Of a stretch of DNA of 64,000 nt, positions 54,019 through 64,000 are shown piece by piece (position 1 is the stretch's first letter; each line of letters begins with the position of its first letter). Source of the DNA: Leptospira sp. 96542 (lineage in GTDB: Bacteria; Spirochaetota; Leptospiria; Leptospirales; Leptospiraceae); contig JARJFC010000014.1 in NCBI GenBank assembly GCA_029310945.1, forward strand, positions 1 to 64,000, in the 5' to 3' direction. A model generated the notes under the pieces. That model worked only from the letters and a program-made list of their open reading frames with translations, was not told the DNA's origin and did no database searches. The translations under genes were made by a program, and so were the position numbers.

Positions 54019-54609
54019 TTATTTTGATTTTGTCAATTTTTTATAACAAAAACAATTTGTCAGGTGATCGTTTACCATCCCGGCAGCCTGCATATAGGCA
54101 TAACAAATGGTCGAACCAACAAAACTAAACCCGCGTTTTTTAAGATCCGCACTCATCGCATCACTTTCTTTACTTTTTGCAGGAATTGATTCCCGTGCAG
54201 TATGAGAATTTTGTATGGTTTTTCCATTCACAAATTTCCAAATATAGGCATCAAAACTTCCAAATTCTTTTTGGACATCGATAAACGCTTTGGCATTCTT
54301 AATGCTTGCGTGAATTTTCAATTTATTTCTGATGATTCCCGTATCTTGTAGTAACAATTCAATTTTTGCTTCACTGTATTTGGCAATTTTTTTCACATCA
54401 AAACCAGAGAATGCCTTACGGAAGTTTTCTCTTTTGTGCAGAATGGTTTTCCAACTGAGCCCTGCCTGAAAACTGTCGAGTACAATGAATTCAAAATGTT
54501 TTTGATCTTCATGAACGGGAACACCCCATTCTTTGTCATGGTATTCAATCATAAGCTCATCAGTACCAGGCCAAAAACAACGCTGTAGATCTTTTTTTGT
54601 TTTTTCCAT
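54019..54609 (-). CDS. tag: DNA-3-methyladenine glycosylase I
   Basis: A 196-residue base-excision repair enzyme removing 3-methyladenine from alkylated DNA. RCFWPGTDELMIEYHDKEWG (N-terminal) and FQAGLSWKTILHKRENFRKAF are family signatures. The zinc-binding His/Cys set is suggested by the C-terminal NDHLTNCFC and the early Cys and His. FSFVGSTICYAYMQAAGMVN is the conserved DNA-pocket segment. No signal or membrane span. Confidence 0.95.
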   Translation of the reverse strand: MEKTKKDLQRCFWPGTDELMIEYHDKEWGVPVHEDQKHFEFIVLDSFQAGLSWKTILHKRENFRKAFSGFDVKKIAKYSEAKIELLLQDTGIIRNKLKIHASIKNAKAFIDVQKEFGSFDAYIWKFVNGKTIQNSHTARESIPAKSKESDAMSADLKKRGFSFVGSTICYAYMQAAGMVNDHLTNCFCYKKLTKSK

Positions 54610-55926
<1,317 letters not shown>

Positions 55927-55963
55927 ACGCAAGTAGTAAGAAGCCAAGAAAAGGAACAAAAAC

Positions 55964-57283
55964 ATGAAAGTAACCAAAAAAATCGTTCTCTCAAGCCCAG
56001 CAAGAACCCCATTTGCTCAAATCGGAAAAGCCCTCTCAGGATACTCAGGCCACCACTTAGGTAAGTTAGTTGGTGAAGAAGTAATGAAACGCAGTGGTTT
56101 AAAACCAGCGGATATCGACGGTGTGATTGTTGGCGAAGGTTTTTCTAACGCTCCCAACTCTGCACGAGTCATAGCAAACCTAATGAACCTTCCTTTGGAA
56201 ATCCCATGCCTTACAGTTGCTAACAACTGTGTATCGGGCCTTGAGGCAGTTGCAGAAGCTTCTCGCCGCATCATGCTCGGTGAAGGTGAAGTATTTCTAG
56301 TCATCGGGGAAGAATCCCAAACATCCATGCCGTTTGTTGTTAAAAACGCAAGGCTCAACAAAAAAACAAACAGTTTAGATTCACTTTTAAAACTCCTTCC
56401 TAACGATCTCCCTGAAGGTGTAGAAGTTCGTGACACACTAGAAGACGGTTTGGGTGACGGCGAAACTTCATACGGGATGCAAGTGACTGCGGAAATTCTC
56501 GCACAAAACTACGCCCTTCCTCGCGAAACTCAAGACAAAGTTGCATACGAATCTTTCAAACGTGCCTTTGAAGCCACTGGGGAAGGACGTTACAAACCAT
56601 ACATTATGGAAGTGAAAGACGATGAAGGAAATCCATTGCAAGCAGACGAAGCAGTACTGCTCCGAGAAGGACTTGTAAAAAACCCAACTCGTATGGGTCG
56701 CGCAATGCTTATGTTTGATAACCCTGCGATGAAGTTTGATGCTTGGAAAGAAAAGTATGGAAAAGACTTAAAAAAATCCCACGGACCAACGGTTTCAATC
56801 TTCAATGCAAGCCCGCGTTCTGATGGAGCTGCTGGTATCATCGTAGCATCAGAAGAAGCGGCAAAAAAACTAGGCCTCAAAGCAGAAGCCTATGTGAGTG
56901 GTTTCAAAATGAAAGGTGTTGCTCCGAACCTTATGGGTCTTGGACAAGCCGAAGCTACACTTAGCCTCTTAGAAGAAATTGGTGAAAAAATCGAAAATAT
57001 CGATGTTATCGAAATCCACGAAGCATTTGCTGCTACCGCCGTTGCTGCTTTGGAAGAAATCAAAATCCGCACAGGTTTTGATTGGGAGAAGAACTTCGAC
57101 GCAAAAAAAATCAACCCTAACGGTGGTTCAATTGCCATTGGTCACCCATTCGGAGCCACTGGTGTTCGCCTCCTCCACAATGCGATCATGGATTTCCATG
57201 AAAACAAAGACGCTAAAAAAGTTCTTGTGACTGCTTGTGCACACGGCGGAATCGCAGGCTCTATGGTAGTAGAAAGAGCATAA
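55964..57283 (+). CDS. Acetyl-CoA acyltransferase (thiolase)
   Basis: A 439-residue thiolase, of FadI-like length. The nucleophilic Cys89 is in NNCVSGLEAV, His394 in GHPFGATG and the second Cys425 in CAHGGIAG. Thiolases cleave 3-ketoacyl-CoA in beta-oxidation or condense acetyl-CoA. Because Leptospira lives on fatty acids, a beta-oxidation role is likely, but no partner fad genes lie here. AAGGA precedes ATG 55964. A terminator follows at 57345. Confidence 0.93.
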   Translation: MKVTKKIVLSSPARTPFAQIGKALSGYSGHHLGKLVGEEVMKRSGLKPADIDGVIVGEGFSNAPNSARVIANLMNLPLEIPCLTVANNCVSGLEAVAEASRRIMLGEGEVFLVIGEESQTSMPFVVKNARLNKKTNSLDSLLKLLPNDLPEGVEVRDTLEDGLGDGETSYGMQVTAEILAQNYALPRETQDKVAYESFKRAFEATGEGRYKPYIMEVKDDEGNPLQADEAVLLREGLVKNPTRMGRAMLMFDNPAMKFDAWKEKYGKDLKKSHGPTVSIFNASPRSDGAAGIIVASEEAAKKLGLKAEAYVSGFKMKGVAPNLMGLGQAEATLSLLEEIGEKIENIDVIEIHEAFAATAVAALEEIKIRTGFDWEKNFDAKKINPNGGSIAIGHPFGATGVRLLHNAIMDFHENKDAKKVLVTACAHGGIAGSMVVERA

Positions 57284-57304
57284 AAAGGATTGATTTGCGA
57301 ACGA

Positions 57305-57326
57305 GCGTTTAACTAGATTTAAACGC
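57305..57326. repeat. Small inverted repeat after thiolase gene
   Basis: GCGTTTAA (57305-57312) and TTAAACGC (57319-57326) form an 8-bp stem with a 6-base loop, 19 bases before the terminator. No T tract follows. Confidence 0.5.
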
Positions 57327-57344
57327 CTATGACAAACCAAAAGG

Positions 57345-57373
57345 AAAGCCAGGGGAAACTCTGGCTTTTTTTA
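57345..57373 (+). terminator. Rho-independent terminator after thiolase gene
   Basis: AAAGCCAG (57345-57352) pairs with CTGGCTTT (57361-57368), followed by a T run. It ends the ilvC-thiolase unit. Confidence 0.85.
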
Positions 57374-57426
57374 TTTTCTTTGGTTTTAAAAATTTAATTC
57401 TATATTCAGAGTCAATAGAAACTAAT

Positions 57427-58029
57427 TCATAGTTTGGAAAACAAACGTTGGATTAAAAATTCCAAAGATATATCGAATCTTCTCTCTGATTCCTTTCGCT
57501 TCGAGCTTGTTTTTCTTTGACTTACAATGTCGCCAATACTATACCCATGGAGGTAATCGACCAACACATCACGGATGAGGGTTGCATTTGAAATCTCACC
57601 ATCCAAATTCAATATTTCTTGGATCAAAGCTTCATTGTATTCACTCAAATTTGGTATATTTTCATACCCATGATTCAGTAGATACAAACAGGCATTTGGG
57701 TAAGTCAAAAAAAATTGCCGATAGGATCCGATCAAATTATATAAATTTTGAAATTTATATTCATCGAATTTACGTTTGGCAAATTTCCTGGTTTTTAAGT
57801 TTTTTTTCGATTTCTTAGCCAGTTGGCTTTCTTTAAAAATAAATTTTTCAAAATTACTTTGGATGCATTCAGAAATGAGAACATCTTTTGAAGGGAAATA
57901 ATGATAAATTGCCATGGGATCCAAACCAAGTTTTTTACCAAGGTTACGCATTGAAAAATTTTTGATTCCGACCTCCTCCAAAAATTGAGAAGCAAACTTT
58001 AAAATTTCTACTTTTGTTATCTTAGCCAT
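57427..58029 (-). CDS. TetR/AcrR family regulator
   Basis: A 200-residue TetR-type repressor. The helix-turn-helix NLGKKLGLDPMAIYHYFPSK lies at about residues 29-48. The C-terminal part is helical and Lys rich, without an obvious family. It diverges from the RibD-C/DHFR-like gene across two CTACA-N-TGTAG palindromes (58107, 58137), so it is likely autoregulated and also controls that gene. Confidence 0.88.
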   Translation of the reverse strand: MAKITKVEILKFASQFLEEVGIKNFSMRNLGKKLGLDPMAIYHYFPSKDVLISECIQSNFEKFIFKESQLAKKSKKNLKTRKFAKRKFDEYKFQNLYNLIGSYRQFFLTYPNACLYLLNHGYENIPNLSEYNEALIQEILNLDGEISNATLIRDVLVDYLHGYSIGDIVSQRKTSSKRKESERRFDISLEFLIQRLFSKL

Positions 58030-58106
58030 ACCATTTGCCTATTTTTAAATAGTTTCAGATCCTTTATATATTATCAAAAAAATTCAAAAAAGCCATTGCT
58101 ATTTTT

Positions 58107-58117
58107 CTACACTGTAG
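58107..58117. promoter_or_regulatory. Putative operator A (CTACA-C-TGTAG)
   Basis: A perfect 11-base palindrome between the divergent TetR and reductase genes, repeated 30 bases downstream. Confidence 0.75.
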
Positions 58118-58136
58118 GAATTATCGAATAATATTT

Positions 58137-58147
58137 CTACAGTGTAG
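58137..58147. promoter_or_regulatory. Putative operator B (CTACA-G-TGTAG)
   Basis: A second copy of the palindrome, with extra outer symmetry (TCTACAGTGTAGA). The centres of A and B are 30 bases apart, about three helical turns, so two repressor dimers could sit on one DNA face. Confidence 0.75.
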
Positions 58148-58189
58148 AGTTTTAAAACAAATGCGATAAAAAGCAAAAAAGAGGATAAT

Positions 58190-58732
58190 ATGATTCAATA
58201 TTTAAGTTTCATTGCAACGAGTTTGGACGGAAATATTGCCGATATAAGTGGAGGGATCGATTGGCTGATCGACCCAAAGATCAATATTCAAAACGAAGAC
58301 TATGGGTATGAGGAATTTTTCGAATCCATCGACTGTATGGTAATGGGTAAAAATAGTTTTTTAAAGATTTTGGAATTTCCAAATTATCCGTATGGTAATA
58401 AAAAAATTTGGGTTCTTTCAAAAAATGACATCCAGATCCCATCGAATTTAAAAGAATTCGTTTTTCATTTTGCAGGTTCCATCCTAGAATTGGATCAAAA
58501 GCTAATAAAAGAAGGCAATACCAAAAGAGTTTATGTAGATGGTGGAAAAGTTATCACTTCCTACATCCTTTTGAAATTATTAAAAGAAATTACTATTACC
58601 ACAATACCTGTGTTAATAGGAGAAGGAATACCACTTTGGACCCTAAACCCAGGAAATTTGATCTCCTTAAAGGTGTTGTCCAATAAGTTGTATGAAAATG
58701 GATTCTTAAAAACTACTTACGCCATCCTCTGA
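58190..58732 (+). CDS. RibD C-terminal/dihydrofolate-reductase-like protein
   Basis: A 180-residue NADPH-binding reductase-like protein. IATSLDGNIADISGGIDWL (N-terminus), VMGKNSFLKIL and RVYVDGGKVITSYILLKLL, then TIPVLIGEGIPLW are typical of the family of small YyaP/YwjB-like reductases. Its substrate is unknown. GAGGA precedes ATG 58190. The divergent TetR gene and two operators suggest it is induced by a small molecule. Confidence 0.85.
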   Translation: MIQYLSFIATSLDGNIADISGGIDWLIDPKINIQNEDYGYEEFFESIDCMVMGKNSFLKILEFPNYPYGNKKIWVLSKNDIQIPSNLKEFVFHFAGSILELDQKLIKEGNTKRVYVDGGKVITSYILLKLLKEITITTIPVLIGEGIPLWTLNPGNLISLKVLSNKLYENGFLKTTYAIL

Positions 58733-58830
58733 TTCATAATTCATAAAACAGAATACTACAACTAAAATTAGTTTGCTGATCGAAAAGCATTGACGAATTA
58801 GAAATTGACTCTAAATTTTTTGCCTAGAGT

Positions 58831-60252
58831 ATGTCTATCCTTATGCAAAACTTTGACTACGACCTTATCGTAATCGGTGCAGGTCCTGCTGGCGAAAAAG
58901 CAGCTGCAAAAGCTTCCTATTTTGGCAAAAAAGTTGCCATTATTGAAAAGAACAATGCGCCAGGGGGAGCTGGTGTACACACGGGAACACTCCCATCGAA
59001 AACTTTAAAGGAAACAGCCCTATTTTTATCGGGTAAAAATGAAAAAGGCATTTTTGGTGTGGACAAAGATCTTAGACGAGACGTTTCCATCGATGATTTT
59101 TTCTTTCGCAGAAATTATGTTACTCGATCTGAGGTAGATACAATCAATGAGAATTTAAGCCGCCATAAAATTGATATTTTCTATGGCCATGCTGCACTCA
59201 AAGGCGAACATAATGTACAAATTCATTCAGAAAAAACATTTACAATCTCTGGCAAATTCATACTCATTGCCACAGGCTCAACTCCATTCAGACCATCAAA
59301 CATACCATTTGATGGAAATCGAATTCATGATTCGGATACAATCCTAGATTTAAAACGATTCCCAAAATCGCTTTGTGTTCTTGGTGCAGGGGTCATCGGT
59401 TGTGAATATACAACCATATTTGCCACTCTCGGAATTCCACTTTACTTGGTTGACACGAGAAATGAAATTTTACCATTTTTGGATAGTGAACTGAGCTCTG
59501 AACTTGTTCGCATTATGAAGTCTGATGGGATACAAATTATTTTTGAATCAGGTCTTAAAGAAATTTTTCCACCAACTAACGAGGAGTCAAATTATACAAT
59601 ACATTTAACTACGGGAGAAATATTAGAAGTCGATATGTTTTTATTTGCAGCCGGACGTTCTGGCCAAATCGAATCTCTCGGCTTAGAGGCTGCTAGGATT
59701 ACGACAACAAAACGTGGAACAATAGAGGTAAACGAACACTACCAATCCAACGTGCCTTCCATTTATGCTGTAGGGGATGTGATTGGTTTCCCTGCTCTTG
59801 CTAGCACAAGCATGGACCAAGGTCGCATCGCCGTCTCACATATGTTTTCGACTGATGGTTTTGATTCATTATCTAGGATCTTTCCCTATGGAATTTATAC
59901 GATACCTGAAGTGTCGATGGTGGGATTATCAGAAAAAGAAGCAAAAGAACAATCTAAAAATTTTTTAACAGGCAAGGCGTATTATAAAAACATGCCTAGA
60001 GGAAAAATATTAGGATCAAAGGACGGGTTTTTAAAATTGGTTTTTGATCGAAATTCATCTGTCATTTTAGGTGTGCACATTATCGGAAGTTTGGCGACAG
60101 AACTCATTCATTTCGGAATGAGTTTGGTACAAAATCAAAAAACCTTACACGATGTAATTTCAACTCCCTTTAATTTTCCCACCTTACACGACCTATACAA
60201 ATACGCAGCATATGATGGGTTGGGGAATATGAGTGGCCACAAAGTCAAATAA
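58831..60252 (+). CDS. SthA-like pyridine-nucleotide flavoprotein lacking redox cysteines
   Basis: A 473-residue flavoprotein of the pyridine nucleotide-disulfide oxidoreductase family. The FAD fold GAGPAGEKAAAKAS is near residues 16-29, the NAD fold is CVLGAGVIGCEYTTIFATLG, and AVGDVIGFPALAS and the C-terminal dimer interface TLHDLYKYAA follow. Where the disulfide motif CVNVGC should be, it has GGAGVHTGTLPSK, with Gly48 and Thr53 at the cysteine positions. This resembles soluble transhydrogenase SthA, which also lacks a working disulfide, but SthA usually keeps the first Cys. Its reaction is probably NAD(P)H transfer. Confidence 0.85.
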   Translation: MSILMQNFDYDLIVIGAGPAGEKAAAKASYFGKKVAIIEKNNAPGGAGVHTGTLPSKTLKETALFLSGKNEKGIFGVDKDLRRDVSIDDFFFRRNYVTRSEVDTINENLSRHKIDIFYGHAALKGEHNVQIHSEKTFTISGKFILIATGSTPFRPSNIPFDGNRIHDSDTILDLKRFPKSLCVLGAGVIGCEYTTIFATLGIPLYLVDTRNEILPFLDSELSSELVRIMKSDGIQIIFESGLKEIFPPTNEESNYTIHLTTGEILEVDMFLFAAGRSGQIESLGLEAARITTTKRGTIEVNEHYQSNVPSIYAVGDVIGFPALASTSMDQGRIAVSHMFSTDGFDSLSRIFPYGIYTIPEVSMVGLSEKEAKEQSKNFLTGKAYYKNMPRGKILGSKDGFLKLVFDRNSSVILGVHIIGSLATELIHFGMSLVQNQKTLHDVISTPFNFPTLHDLYKYAAYDGLGNMSGHKVK

Positions 60253-60314
60253 CTAAAAAAACAATTTAGAATCGAATGACTGACAAACATCTGGCTTATC
60301 AGTATAAGATTAGA

Positions 60315-63300
60315 TCACTTTATGATTTTATTTTCTACTGCGGTTTCCCAAACACTAACCTCTGGCAAATTCAGTTTTTCGGATTCTAAATAATCCTGAA
60401 TTTTTTTGCGGTCAAGCAGGGTTGGGTCATAATCCATTCGAAATTCATAGGAAGATAACTTCGCTGCTAATTTTTTCACAATCTGATTTTTCAAAAAATT
60501 TTGCCATTCAAGAGAACCTTGTTTTTCAAAGTATTCATAAAAAGCATATTGGTCTTTGAATTTTGGTAACTCAATAGAAACAATTTTTGATTTAGGAAGG
60601 GAAATGGCGGCACCCGCTTCCAAATTACTTTTCGTTCGTTTGATTATGGATTGTATTTCACCCACTAAGAATGCTCTTACCCTCGAATCCCCACGGACTA
60701 AAAATTCACCAAACTCTTCTAAGGTGCCAAATTCTGGTGTTTCCAAATATTTTTTAATGTATTCTTCTTTGGTGAGATTTTTCTCTTTGGCTCTGTCATC
60801 AGTACCGTCACCATCCAAAATATCTGCAATCACATAAGAAACATCCTTGCGAAAACCAATTTTTCCTGATTTGGTTTTTGCAAGTAATCCGAAGGTGTGG
60901 ATTGCAAGTGCAAATGTTTTAGGAGAAATTGAGTTGAAACCACCTTCCGAAAGAATTTTCTTTTCAACACCGATTATTTTGGATTTATATTCTTCCTTTG
61001 CATGCATCTCCTTTAGCTCGAGCGCCAATTCTTCGTTATACGAAAATCCAGAACCAGTATCTGTTAACAATCCAAATTGAATGAGCCCAGTCCACAACCT
61101 TGCTGGGTTTAAATAATTTAATGTTCGCATCGGATCAGGAAAATATTTTGCATCCTCCAATGGGTGGTTGAAACAATGCAAAGGGTGGCTCCTTTCAGAC
61201 ATTAAATCATGGTAATCTTTTACACACGCATCTAAATTCTGAATTTTATAAATTGGAAACCCAAGTAAAATTCCAATGGAAATCATTTCATACGGTTTGC
61301 AAACAGTGGGAGCTTCAAAGGTTTCCACACTAATGTCTGGTTCTATTTTGGAACGTTTTAAATAATGATCCATCCTAGTTGGTAGATCGTTATTTTGTTC
61401 AACAGATAAATCCTCACCCTCTTCGTAAGTATTCAGTGGAAAATTTGTTACTGTACGAAAGTATTCCATCGAATCCGTTCCAAAACCATCAATTTTTACA
61501 TACGGTCTTGAGTATGTGTCCAATTTTTCTAATAATTTTTTGACAGTGATTTTCTTCTCTTCTAAGACCTGTTTGATAGAAATAGATTCAAAATTAAAAC
61601 CAGCTAACTTAGCGTATATAATTTGAAATAACTTTGCTCTAATGGTTTCAATTTCAATTTTTAATTGAGTGCTATCAGAAACTTCTAACGAATCTTCCAA
61701 TTCTTTCTTTTCTTGGATGAGAGCTTCCTTAACTTCTTCTTTTGATAGAGTGAGTAAATTTGGATATTTAGAGCGAATCATTTCGTCAATTTCATCTTTC
61801 TTTTTATCTAAGATTTTTAAACCTTGTGTGGCAATCAAATGTGTGGTGAGAATTTGGATGATATCGTCTTCTCTATCCATCGCCAAAAAGTTAATATCAT
61901 TAGAAAGATCTTCGATAGATAACCTAGAATAAAAATATTTCTTCAAGAAAAGTTCTATTTCCTCTGGGTTTACCAAATAAAAAAACAAAGGATTCTTTTT
62001 TTCTAATATTTCAAATTTATCTTCTTTGATTTCAGCAGTAAGTTGGTTATTCAATTCTTGTAATTTTTCTTTTAGTATTACAATTTCATTATTTCTAATA
62101 TCAAAAAGCCTTACTTTAAGATCACGAACGAATGCCTCTGCCGAGGTTAACATAGACTCAAATACCAATTGCCGATAGTTAAACTCTTGCATGGAAATAA
62201 ATTGGGAAAACAATTCGTTATTGGATTGCCCATTGGCTTCACATGCTTCCAAACATTTTGAAAAATCTTCGACTGAATAACGACTGAGACCAATTTTCTC
62301 TTTATAATATTTTTTTTGATACAACTCCAATTTTTCGAGTATCAGATTGACTAACGATTCCGCAAATAAAAACCCTCTCATTGGGTCTTTGATGTATTTA
62401 TGCACTTCATCTGTGATGATCGCTTTAAGTTTTTCTAACTCTAACTCCGAACGTTTGGAAATTCTTGTTACCAAGTTATTTTTTATTTTTTCCTGTTCTT
62501 CAGGGCCATAATCACGGAGCAAAATTTCTAAAAGTGTTAGGGCTCCCCTAATATCTTTTTTTTCTAATGCAGCGTCCAACCGATTACGATAGGATTTGAA
62601 CTCAACGCCCATGTCCAATTCATAATCAGGATATAATCTTTCAAAAAAGGATAAACAACTCAATCGAATGGCTCTTACAAAACCTCGATTCAGATCACCT
62701 ACGGTTTCAAGTAACAATTTCGGAGAAACTTCCTTGATGAAATTTTCGATGAGTTTGGAAGCTGTGATTTTAAAACCTAATGAACTCATTTTATCCACAG
62801 GATAAACAACACGACTTACTCCAAAGGAGTTATAACACGCTTTACGTTTTGAGGCTTCATTTTTTGGCAAATAAATTGAAACACGAGTGGAATCGTTTAC
62901 CATTCGTTCTTCGATGGCACCACCGACAGTTGAGGCAACAAAAGTCGAAATGAACTGACCTGTTAACTCTTGGACTTGGTCTCTGCCTTGCAAAGAATTT
63001 CCAGCCATGTTTTCAATATCCAAAAGATATAACATTCCATTATCAAATATTTGATCGTTCACTACCACTTCGCGACCACCCGGATAGGTAGCCTTAAAAG
63101 TATTACCACTCATAAAATAATCAATTTCTTTCAGAGCTGCATAAGCATTAGCTCGTGCATTGCGGTTGTACACAACTTTTTGAAATGCGGCAGGCAATAC
63201 CAAAACACAATAGATACGAGGAGTCGGCCAGAAATCTTTAAAGATGTCTTTTATCATGGCAGCCAAATCTAGGATCATACCATTGCCTGTTCCTCCAACA

Positions 63301-64000
63301 ATCGAGCAGGTAATAAAAACAGAAATTTGCGCAGAACTTTTTAGATGTGTTGTTTGAAAAACAAATTCTTGCCCATCAAACCTACTTCCATTCACTTCAA
63401 AATAATAACCATTCTCGTCTAACGGAAACGAATCGATAGTTAAAGGTTTATTTGCGTGTGGAGCAAGAATCGCTTTGGCAGCACCATCGGGCACAAGAGT
63501 AAAGAATTGACGTCCTGGTGCAATTTTGTCTTTAAAATAATATTTGTTTTGACCCTTTCTAATCTGAAACTTGATAAGTTCGTCTTTTTTATCTTCTTCT
63601 TTCACATCAAGCAGTTGAAAGAATTTTGGATTTGTTGTTAGAGATGCTAGCCTATCTCTTTCTTTAATGAGTGTTTCGCGAATTTTTTCTTGGTTATAAA
63701 AAAATGCAAGTCGTCCGAGAGGCCGTGTTTGATTGGCTCCTTGCCCCGAACGTGTAGAAATATCATAAACATCAGGATTTGGTAACCATTTAAAAGCAGG
63801 ATCGTTTTGGTATTTATCCCTAAGAAAATCTAATGAAAGTTCAGCGGGGGTAGGAGAAGGGATGTACAACATCCTATTTTCTTCTTGGAAGAATTGATTG
63901 GATGGAAATCTATATTTGCCACCTTTTGCTTCAATGCTTGTTTCAATGTCTGTGGTATCAATTCCAACAAAACGTAAATACCGATATGCTTCGTTAGGTA
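60315..64000 (-). CDS. Large tubulin-superfamily (Tubulin_2-like) protein (5' partial)
   Basis: At least 1228 codons, open at the right edge: the frame continues past ATG 63872 with YLRFVGIDTTD upstream, so the real start is outside the window. The tubulin/FtsZ GTP-binding signature appears as ITCSIVGGTGNGMILDLAAM (GGTGNG at about 63296-63279). The large C-terminal part (roughly 60315-62600) is helical and charged, with coiled-coil stretches such as KEELEDSLEVSD and a family-specific region unlike FtsZ. This fits the Pfam family known as Tubulin like (Tubulin_2). GTP binding and polymerisation are inferred from the family, and no nearby gene within the window is an obvious partner. Confidence 0.85.
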   Translation of the reverse strand, partial: PNEAYRYLRFVGIDTTDIETSIEAKGGKYRFPSNQFFQEENRMLYIPSPTPAELSLDFLRDKYQNDPAFKWLPNPDVYDISTRSGQGANQTRPLGRLAFFYNQEKIRETLIKERDRLASLTTNPKFFQLLDVKEEDKKDELIKFQIRKGQNKYYFKDKIAPGRQFFTLVPDGAAKAILAPHANKPLTIDSFPLDENGYYFEVNGSRFDGQEFVFQTTHLKSSAQISVFITCSIVGGTGNGMILDLAAMIKDIFKDFWPTPRIYCVLVLPAAFQKVVYNRNARANAYAALKEIDYFMSGNTFKATYPGGREVVVNDQIFDNGMLYLLDIENMAGNSLQGRDQVQELTGQFISTFVASTVGGAIEERMVNDSTRVSIYLPKNEASKRKACYNSFGVSRVVYPVDKMSSLGFKITASKLIENFIKEVSPKLLLETVGDLNRGFVRAIRLSCLSFFERLYPDYELDMGVEFKSYRNRLDAALEKKDIRGALTLLEILLRDYGPEEQEKIKNNLVTRISKRSELELEKLKAIITDEVHKYIKDPMRGFLFAESLVNLILEKLELYQKKYYKEKIGLSRYSVEDFSKCLEACEANGQSNNELFSQFISMQEFNYRQLVFESMLTSAEAFVRDLKVRLFDIRNNEIVILKEKLQELNNQLTAEIKEDKFEILEKKNPLFFYLVNPEEIELFLKKYFYSRLSIEDLSNDINFLAMDREDDIIQILTTHLIATQGLKILDKKKDEIDEMIRSKYPNLLTLSKEEVKEALIQEKKELEDSLEVSDSTQLKIEIETIRAKLFQIIYAKLAGFNFESISIKQVLEEKKITVKKLLEKLDTYSRPYVKIDGFGTDSMEYFRTVTNFPLNTYEEGEDLSVEQNNDLPTRMDHYLKRSKIEPDISVETFEAPTVCKPYEMISIGILLGFPIYKIQNLDACVKDYHDLMSERSHPLHCFNHPLEDAKYFPDPMRTLNYLNPARLWTGLIQFGLLTDTGSGFSYNEELALELKEMHAKEEYKSKIIGVEKKILSEGGFNSISPKTFALAIHTFGLLAKTKSGKIGFRKDVSYVIADILDGDGTDDRAKEKNLTKEEYIKKYLETPEFGTLEEFGEFLVRGDSRVRAFLVGEIQSIIKRTKSNLEAGAAISLPKSKIVSIELPKFKDQYAFYEYFEKQGSLEWQNFLKNQIVKKLAAKLSSYEFRMDYDPTLLDRKKIQDYLESEKLNLPEVSVWETAVENKIIK

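Noticed and set aside
58791..58818. TTGACG/TTGACT with AT-rich -10 candidates before the SthA-like gene
   Set aside because: Several overlapping choices exist and none has both good hexamers and 16-18 base spacing.

Overview
The window looks like a stretch of a Leptospira chromosome. The evidence is the low GC content (estimated by eye at just under 40%), many lipoproteins with relaxed spirochaetal lipoboxes (LNC, SQC, SNC, IQC), a long secreted protein of the Leptospira TIGR04388 type, a DUF1574-like protein paired with an MBOAT acyltransferase, and flagellar genes scattered among unrelated ones. The mix of catabolic and signalling genes would suit a free-living or saprophytic clade, but that is inference. 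No rRNA, tRNA, CRISPR array, prophage or insertion sequence was recognised.

Layout. 1-4.5 kb: a TIGR04388-type protein cut by the left edge, a lipoprotein, a possible small membrane protein and fliE. 4-8.5 kb: a DUF4430-like lipoprotein, a metallo-hydrolase, a large lipoprotein and fliF. 8.5-12.2 kb: a multi-TM adenylate cyclase and a MEST-like hydrolase. 12.2-15.8 kb: a tight minus-strand operon dapA-dapB-cdaA-cdaR joining diaminopimelate synthesis with c-di-AMP synthesis. 15.9-18 kb: a WecA/MraY-like transferase and a DUF368 polyprenyl-phosphate transporter. 18-24.3 kb: a cation antiporter, a NAPE-PLD-like lipoprotein, an orphan gene, the MBOAT/DUF1574 pair and a YdcF-like protein. 24.3-27.5 kb: a ccmE-ccmF-ccmH cytochrome c maturation operon with unusual cysteine motifs. 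27.5-32.4 kb: bioF-like, a sirtuin, DUF486, split coaB/coaC and a CNNM/CBS protein. 32.5-42.1 kb: a TPR plus degenerate CHAT-like secreted protein, a hybrid histidine kinase, an ABC-F ATPase and a MASE1-SpoIIE phosphatase. 42-44.8 kb: two lipoproteins and an outer-membrane barrel candidate.

44.8-53.1 kb holds the most interesting regulatory unit. An FGGY kinase, an APH-type kinase and a GlpD-like oxidoreductase form one operon. It is divergent from an FLVCR-like MFS transporter, and further on lies a TetR regulator divergent from a class III aminotransferase. Near-identical palindromes (GTGAGTGA-NN-ACTCAC) sit in both divergent intergenic regions, so the six genes may form one regulon for taking up and catabolising an unidentified small molecule. 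Between them is a 340-base gene-free stretch with several GC-rich hairpins.

53.2-64 kb: a membrane protein, tag, ilvC, a thiolase, a second TetR with paired CTACA-N-TGTAG operators divergent from a RibD-C/DHFR-like reductase, an SthA-like flavoprotein lacking both redox cysteines, and a very large tubulin-superfamily (Tubulin_2-like) protein whose 5' end lies beyond the right edge.
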